Source: Nonomuraea turkmeniaca
GTDB lineage: Bacteria > Actinomycetota > Actinomycetes > Streptosporangiales > Streptosporangiaceae
Direction: 5' to 3'
DNA: 64,000 bases
NCBI RefSeq assembly: GCF_005889735.1
Contig: NZ_VCKY01000005.1
Span: 1-64,000 of the forward strand
Numbering within the stretch: position 1 is the first letter of the stretch; every line of letters starts with the position of its first letter. Made by a program: the position numbers and the translations under genes. Under the pieces are notes generated by a model that saw only the letters and a program-made list of their open reading frames with translations, was not told the origin of the DNA and made no database searches. Shown here piece after piece: positions 59,610 to 64,000 of this stretch.

Positions 59610-60382
59610 CACACCTCCTGTACGAGGGCCTGCGAGGTGGCCTTGGCGTGTCCGAGGTAGACCTCCTGAACCTTGAGGTCGGCCTGGACTTCGGCGACGG
59701 AACCCTCGCTCAGGATCCGGCCCGCGTGCATGACGGTGACGGTACGGGCGTAGCGGCGGAGGAAGTCCATGTCGTGTTCGATCACCACGACGGTGCGGTC
59801 TTCGCTGAGCATGCCGAGGAGCTCTCCGGTCGTGTCACGCTCGTCCTGGCTCATGCCGGCCACGGGCTCGTCGAGCAGCAGCAGTTTGGCGTCCTGTACG
59901 AGCAGCATGCCGATCTCGAGCCATTGCTTCTGTCCGTGGGCCAGCGTGCCGGCGAGCCGGTCTCGTGCCGAGGTCAGCCCGATCGTCTCCATCGCCTGGG
60001 CCACGCTGTCGGGCACACTCTTGCGCCTGCGCAGCAGGGTCAGCAGGCCGCGGTTCGTTCCGGCCGCGATGTCGAGGTTCTGCAGCACGGTCAGTTCCTC
60101 GAATACCGCGGCGGTCTGGAAGGTGCGGCCGATGCCCAGCCGGGTGATGTGGTGGACCTTCCGGCCGAGGAGTTCCTGGCCGTCGAAGGCGGCCGAGCCG
60201 GTGGCCTTGACCAGGCCGGTGACCGCGTCCACGAGGGTGGTCTTGCCGGCGCCGTTGGGTCCGATGATGAACCGTACGTCTCCGGGTGAGACGTCGATGT
60301 CGACGCCGTCCACGGCGGCGAAGCCGTCGAACACCACTCTCAGGTCGCGGATGCGCAGTCCGGCGGGCTTCTGGGTGCTCAC
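59609..60382 (-). CDS. urtD: Urea ABC transporter ATP-binding protein UrtD
   Basis: A 257-residue ATPase, start GTG 60382 overlapping the urtC stop by 4 bp (GTGA). Walker A is IIGPNGAGKTTLVD, the signature is the UrtD/LivG variant LAHGQKQWLEIGMLL, Walker B is KLLLLDEPVAGMSQ, and the switch His is in VVVIEHDMDFLRRYA. DEPVAGM and HGQKQWLEIGM are typical of UrtD, separating it from general LivG proteins. Apparent open-frame extension upstream to 61369 is an out-of-frame shadow of urtC. Confidence 0.93.
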   Translation of the reverse strand: MSTQKPAGLRIRDLRVVFDGFAAVDGVDIDVSPGDVRFIIGPNGAGKTTLVDAVTGLVKATGSAAFDGQELLGRKVHHITRLGIGRTFQTAAVFEELTVLQNLDIAAGTNRGLLTLLRRRKSVPDSVAQAMETIGLTSARDRLAGTLAHGQKQWLEIGMLLVQDAKLLLLDEPVAGMSQDERDTTGELLGMLSEDRTVVVIEHDMDFLRRYARTVTVMHAGRILSEGSVAEVQADLKVQEVYLGHAKATSQALVQEV

Positions 60383-61566
60383 TGGCCGGCTCCTCCGGTC
60401 TCGGCGGTCAGGGGAACGCTCTTCGGCTGCGCGGCCTTGCGATCGGCGGGGGCGGGGCGGCGACGCCGGACGAGGCCGGCCACCGACGCCAGGCCGTTCG
60501 GCAGGAAGGCGAGAAAGATCACGAACAGCAGTCCTTGGAGGTAGGTCCACGCGGCGGGGAACTGCTCCGACAGTGTCGTCTTCGCCCAGGCCACGGCTAT
60601 CGCTCCGAGTACCGGCCCGATGAGGGTGGCCCGGCCGCCGAGGGCGACGCCGATGACGAATTCGATGGAGGGCACGACGCCGATCAGCGCGGGGGAGATG
60701 ATGCCCACCGCGGGTACGAACAACGCGCCCGCCAGTCCGGCCATGCCCGCGGCGACCATGTAGGCGACCAGCTTGACGTTGGCGGGGTCGTAGCCGAGGA
60801 AACGGACCCGTTCCTCGGCGTCGCGCACGGCCACCAGCAGTTCGCCGTACCGGCTGTGCATCAGTTGCCGGACCAGCGCCAGCATCAGCAGCAGGCAGGC
60901 GGCGATGATGAAGTAGACCGCCCGCTGGTTGAGCGGGTCGTCGAGGCGGAAGCCGAAGAAGCCCTGGATGTCGGTCAGCCCGTTGGTGCCTCCCGTGGTT
61001 CCCTGCTCGCCGATCAAGTAGATCGCCAGGGCGGCGGCGAGCGCCTGGGACAGGATCGCGAAGTAGGCGCCGCGCACACGCCTGCGGAACACCAGCGAGC
61101 CGAGCAGGAACGCCACGAACACCGGCAGCAACACCGTGGCGGCGAGGGCGAAGACCGGGTTGGCGAAAGGCTCCCACCACCACGGCAGCTTGTCGATCTG
61201 CCCGTAGAGCTGCATGAAGTCGGGCAGGTTGCCGGGCCCGGCGTCGGCGAGCTTGAGGTGCATGGCCATCGCGTATCCGCCGAGGCCGAAGAACACGCCT
61301 TGGCCCAGGGCGAGCATCCCGCCGCGGCCCCAGGCCAGCCCGATGCCGACGGCCACGATCGCCAGGCACAGGTATTTGGCCAGCAGGTTGAGCCGGAAGT
61401 CTCCCAGTACCAGCGGCGCCACCGCGAAGAGCACGATCGCCGCGAGGGCGAATCCGGCTGCCGCCCGCAACGGTGTTCCGGGACCGAACCGGCGTGTCCG
61501 ATCTGCGGAGTGCTCCGGCTTCTCGTCAGCTCCGGTTCCGGCGCTCCGGCCGGTCGCGGTCGTCAT
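60379..61566 (-). CDS. urtC: Urea ABC transporter permease UrtC
   Basis: A 395-residue inner-membrane permease (LivM type) with about ten helices. AIVAVGIGLAWGRGGMLALG and GVFFGLGGYAMAMHLKLADA are the UrtC-specific start. FGFRLDDPLNQRAVYFIIAA and LGYDPANVKLVAYMVAAGMA carry the conserved loops. VAWAKTTLSEQFPAAWTYLQ is the cytoplasmic end helix. ATG 61566 overlaps the urtB stop by 4 bp (ATGA). The protein forms the urea channel with UrtB. Confidence 0.93.
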   Translation of the reverse strand: MTTATGRSAGTGADEKPEHSADRTRRFGPGTPLRAAAGFALAAIVLFAVAPLVLGDFRLNLLAKYLCLAIVAVGIGLAWGRGGMLALGQGVFFGLGGYAMAMHLKLADAGPGNLPDFMQLYGQIDKLPWWWEPFANPVFALAATVLLPVFVAFLLGSLVFRRRVRGAYFAILSQALAAALAIYLIGEQGTTGGTNGLTDIQGFFGFRLDDPLNQRAVYFIIAACLLLMLALVRQLMHSRYGELLVAVRDAEERVRFLGYDPANVKLVAYMVAAGMAGLAGALFVPAVGIISPALIGVVPSIEFVIGVALGGRATLIGPVLGAIAVAWAKTTLSEQFPAAWTYLQGLLFVIFLAFLPNGLASVAGLVRRRRPAPADRKAAQPKSVPLTAETGGAGQ

Positions 61567-62465
61567 GCCAGGCTCCTCGTACGTAGCGTGAACAGCCCCT
61601 GGGGCCGCCATTGCAGGAAGGCCACGATGGTGAGGAACACCAGCACCTTGGCGACGCTGATCGTGGTGGAGTACTCCACCAGCGACTGCATCATGCCCAG
61701 GGCGAAGGCCACGATCACGGTGCCCTTGAGCTGCCCGATGCCGCCGACCACCACGACGAGGAACGCGTCGATGATGATGTTGGTGCCCATCGTCGGCCCG
61801 ATCGGCCCCACCAGGGTCAGTGCGACTCCGGCGATGCCGGCGAGCCCGGAGCCGATGAAGAAGGTCATCCGGTCCACGCGGCCGGTGGCGATCCCGGATG
61901 CCGCGGCCAGGTCGCGGTTCTGCACCACGGCCCGGATGCGCCGTCCCAGCGGGGTCATGCGCAGACCCAGCGTGAGCGCGGCGACGGCCAGCAGCGCCAG
62001 GGTGAGGATGAACAGGCGGCTGTTGGCCACCATGAGATCGTTGCCGTCGCCGCTGGAGAAGATCGTGATGCTGCCGGTGAGCAGGTCGGGGGCGCGGGTC
62101 TGCACATTGGGGGCGCCGAAGATGTCTCGTGCCAGTTGTTGCAGGATCAGCGCGACGCCCCACGTGACCAGCAGGGTGTCCAGTGGTCGGGTGTACAGGC
62201 GGCGGATGAGCAGGAACTCCAGCACGACGCCCATCGCTCCGGCGACCAGGAAAGCCACCGGCAGTGCGACGAGCAGGGACACTCCGGCGTTGGTGATGAT
62301 CTGCTGCACCACGTACACGGTGTACGCGCCGGCCATGATGAACTCGCCGTGGGCCATGTTGATGACGTTCATCTGGCCGAAGGTGAGCGACAGGCCCAGG
62401 GCGATGAGCAACAGCACCGCGCCGATGCTGATGCCGGTGAACAGTTGGCTGAAGACCAACGTCAC
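61563..62465 (-). CDS. urtB: Urea ABC transporter permease UrtB
   Basis: A 300-residue permease (LivH type), start GTG 62465 behind GGGAGGT. The signature LGLSLTFGQMNVINMAHGEF is the LivH/UrtB N-terminal loop. TRPLDTLLVTWGVALILQQL and TFFIGSGLAGIAGVALTLVG are typical UrtB segments. In-frame codons upstream to 62576 cross a hairpin and have no likely start. The gap to urtA is 85 bp and holds a hairpin at 62501-62526, the only gap in an otherwise overlapping operon. Confidence 0.93.
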   Translation of the reverse strand: MTLVFSQLFTGISIGAVLLLIALGLSLTFGQMNVINMAHGEFIMAGAYTVYVVQQIITNAGVSLLVALPVAFLVAGAMGVVLEFLLIRRLYTRPLDTLLVTWGVALILQQLARDIFGAPNVQTRAPDLLTGSITIFSSGDGNDLMVANSRLFILTLALLAVAALTLGLRMTPLGRRIRAVVQNRDLAAASGIATGRVDRMTFFIGSGLAGIAGVALTLVGPIGPTMGTNIIIDAFLVVVVGGIGQLKGTVIVAFALGMMQSLVEYSTTISVAKVLVFLTIVAFLQWRPQGLFTLRTRSLA

Positions 62466-62500
62466 TGGGGATACCTCCCGATCATGAGGGGACGGTGGGC

Positions 62501-62526
62501 GGGGAGCCGATCGACTCCGGCTCCCC
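62501..62526 (-). terminator. Hairpin between urtA and urtB
   Basis: GGGGAGCCG (62501-62509) and CGGCTCCCC (62518-62526) form a 9-bp stem with an 8-nt loop, starting 25 bp after the urtA stop. Such hairpins act as attenuators or RNA stabilisers that keep a binding protein more abundant than its permease. Confidence 0.65.
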
Positions 62527-62550
62527 CGTCCACCTGGCGATGGGCTGCCG

Positions 62551-63807
62551 TCAGGCCAGACTCTTGGCCCAGGCATAGTCCTTCAGGTACGGGTCGGGCT
62601 TGATCGGCTCGCCCGAGTTCCACACCTCATTGATCAGGCCGTCGGAGCCGATCTTGCCGATGCGCGCGGTCTTGTGGACGTGCTGCGTCGGTCCGTCGAC
62701 CGTGACCTTGCCCTCCGGCGCGTCGAAGGTGATGTCGCCGGCGGCGCCGGCCGCCTTGACCTTCTCCACGTCGAAGGCGCCGGCCTTCTCCACCATCGCC
62801 TTCCACAGGTAGACCGACACGTAGGCGGCCTCCATCGGGTCGCTGGTCGGCTTGTCCTCGCCGTACTTGGCCTTGTACGCCTTGACGAACTTCTCGTTGG
62901 CCGCGCCCGGCGTGGTCTGGTAGTAGTTCCACGCCGTCAGCTGGTCCGCCAGGTACTGGGTGCCGATGCTCTTGACCTCTTCCTCGGCGATGGACACCGA
63001 CAGCACCGGCATCTTGTCCGCGGTCAGCCCGGCGGACTTGTACTCCTTGAAGAAGGCCACGTTGCTGTCGCCGTTCAGGGTGTTGAACACCGCGCCGGCG
63101 CCCGCCGCCTTCACCTTGTTGGTGATCGTGGAGAACTCGGTGGAGCCGAGCGGCGCGTAGTCCTCGCCCAGGACCTTCATGCCGTTGGCGTCGGCGTACG
63201 CCTTGATGATCTTGTTGGCGGTGCGCGGGAAGACGTAGTCGCTGCCCACCAGGTACAGCGAGGTCTTGCCCTGCGCCTTCAGGTAGTCCAGCGCGGGCAC
63301 GATCTGCTGGTTGGTGGTCGCGCCGGTGTAGTAGATGTACGGGGACTGCTCGAGGCCCTCGTACTGCACGGGATAGAACAGCAGTGCCTTGTTCTTCTCG
63401 AACACCGGCTTGACCGCCTTGCGGCTGGCCGACGTCCAGCACCCGAACACCGCGGCGACGCGGTCCTGGCTGATGAGCTTCTGCGCCTTCTCCGCGAACG
63501 TGGGCCAGTCCGAGGCGCCGTCCTCGCTGACCGGCTCGATCTTCTTGCCGAGTACGCCGCCGGCGGCGTTGATCTCGTCGACGGCGAGCATGAGGGCGTT
63601 CTTGACCGTCACCTCGCTGATGGCCATCGTGCCGGACAGCGAGTTGAGCAGCCCGACCTTGATGGTCGTGCCCGAGGCGTCGACGGCTCCTGTGGCAGCG
63701 GTGCTGCTGCTGCTCTGGTCGACCCTGCTACCGCACGAGGCGAGCGTCATCGCAGTGGCGACAACCGCTGCGCACGCCGCGATCCGGCGTCCGCGAACCC
63801 TGAACAT
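62551..63807 (-). CDS. urtA: Urea ABC transporter substrate-binding lipoprotein UrtA
   Basis: A 418-residue lipoprotein (lipobox LASC, Cys near residue 25) of the type 1 periplasmic binding family. The motifs [40 protein letters not shown] and [19 protein letters not shown] are those that separate UrtA from amide- and amino-acid-binding relatives. [20 protein letters not shown] is in the second lobe. ATG 63807 has GAGGAGG upstream; codons further up to 63954 carry no signal peptide. It binds urea outside the membrane and heads the operon urtABCDE. Urease or urea carboxylase genes are not in the window. Confidence 0.95.
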   Translation of the reverse strand: MFRVRGRRIAACAAVVATAMTLASCGSRVDQSSSSTAATGAVDASGTTIKVGLLNSLSGTMAISEVTVKNALMLAVDEINAAGGVLGKKIEPVSEDGASDWPTFAEKAQKLISQDRVAAVFGCWTSASRKAVKPVFEKNKALLFYPVQYEGLEQSPYIYYTGATTNQQIVPALDYLKAQGKTSLYLVGSDYVFPRTANKIIKAYADANGMKVLGEDYAPLGSTEFSTITNKVKAAGAGAVFNTLNGDSNVAFFKEYKSAGLTADKMPVLSVSIAEEEVKSIGTQYLADQLTAWNYYQTTPGAANEKFVKAYKAKYGEDKPTSDPMEAAYVSVYLWKAMVEKAGAFDVEKVKAAGAAGDITFDAPEGKVTVDGPTQHVHKTARIGKIGSDGLINEVWNSGEPIKPDPYLKDYAWAKSLA

Positions 63808-64000
63808 TAGGCCTCCTCGTCCCCGTCTGGGGCAAATCAAGCAATGCGATGGAGGCTCCGCGCCATTGCGGGGCCGAGGTTCTCCGGAAGAGGAGATGGG
63901 GTTGTCTGCGCCGTTCGGCGGCCACGGTCCGGATGCTTTCTGTAGTCGCCGCACCCTGTTACGCCCATCGTCGGGTGGTTCACACTCGCTCGATTGGCAT
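63808..64000 (-). promoter_or_regulatory. Leader/promoter region of the urt operon
   Basis: The 193 bp upstream of urtA carry no gene. A short hairpin CCCCGTCTGGGG (63821-63832) lies just above the ribosome binding site. I looked for a GlnR site (GTNAC-N6-GAAAC) and for guanidine-I riboswitch sequences and found no convincing match; only a partial GTAAC is present on the minus strand. Confidence 0.35.

Noticed and set aside
63808-64000. Guanidine-I riboswitch or GlnR box before urtA
   Set aside because: Neither the conserved ykkC riboswitch blocks nor a full GTNAC-N6-GAAAC site could be found by eye.

Overview
This window is very GC-rich DNA with dense, mostly single-gene or short-operon coding, many GTG starts, start/stop overlaps of the GTGA or ATGA type and strong purine-rich ribosome binding sites. 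The content points to a soil actinomycete: an AfsR/SARP-type regulator pair, roadblock proteins, many secreted polysaccharide-active proteins, PF04672-type methyltransferases and a sugar ABC importer without its own ATPase. Streptosporangiales (Nonomuraea-like) is my best guess, but nothing here proves the genus.

Layout, left to right. 1-6 kb: the end of an FAD oxidoreductase, an FMN reductase, a secreted alginate-lyase-like protein with a strong palindromic operator, two broken genes (a methyltransferase with an internal deletion and a half-length NAD(P)-binding protein), then a four-gene operon of three roadblock proteins and one DUF4388-like protein. 6-8 kb: an SDR and a proline/tyrosine-rich membrane protein, divergent around a long dyad. 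8.3-19.8 kb: a coherent carbohydrate locus. A minus-strand operon encodes a Tat-exported PhoD phosphodiesterase, a secreted discoidin-domain protein and an arabinose/fucose-isomerase-like enzyme. A DeoR regulator lies beside it, and a divergent plus-strand operon encodes a binding protein, two permeases and a 1170-residue GH106-like enzyme. Three TTAACAA half-sites lie between the divergent units. 19.8-24.8 kb: gene remnants, a CPBP protease, a NarL-type two-component system, and a frameshifted FUSC-like exporter with its MarR regulator.

24.8-36.7 kb: a divergent expansin/GH11 xylanase pair with an elaborate promoter, a divergent HxlR(QorR-like)/quinone reductase pair, an intact PF04672 methyltransferase (paralogue of the broken one), an orphan glutamate-type binding protein, an APC permease, a secreted beta-helix protein with a LacI-type palindrome, an aldo/keto reductase behind a MerR-type 19-bp-spacer promoter, and a soluble SPFH protein. 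36.9-44.8 kb: a RecQ-like helicase and two tandem AfsR-like regulators.

45-57 kb: a minus-strand operon of three large secreted proteins: a predicted alpha-helical-barrel protein, a DNRLRE/LamG protein and a 2074-residue RHS protein with an AT-richer, unrecognised C-terminal tip, followed by an 87-nt nested inverted repeat. 57-58.9 kb: an IS605-type remnant (frameshifted tnpA, in-frame internally deleted tnpB), a DUF3817 protein and a decayed methyltransferase. 58.9-63.8 kb: the complete urea ABC transporter operon urtABCDE on the minus strand, with a hairpin between urtA and urtB and a terminator after urtE.

The strongest candidates for something undescribed are the roadblock/DUF4388 operon that lacks its usual kinase and GTPase partners, the RHS/LamG/helical-barrel operon with no visible immunity gene, and the PhoD + isomerase + GH106-like sugar locus.
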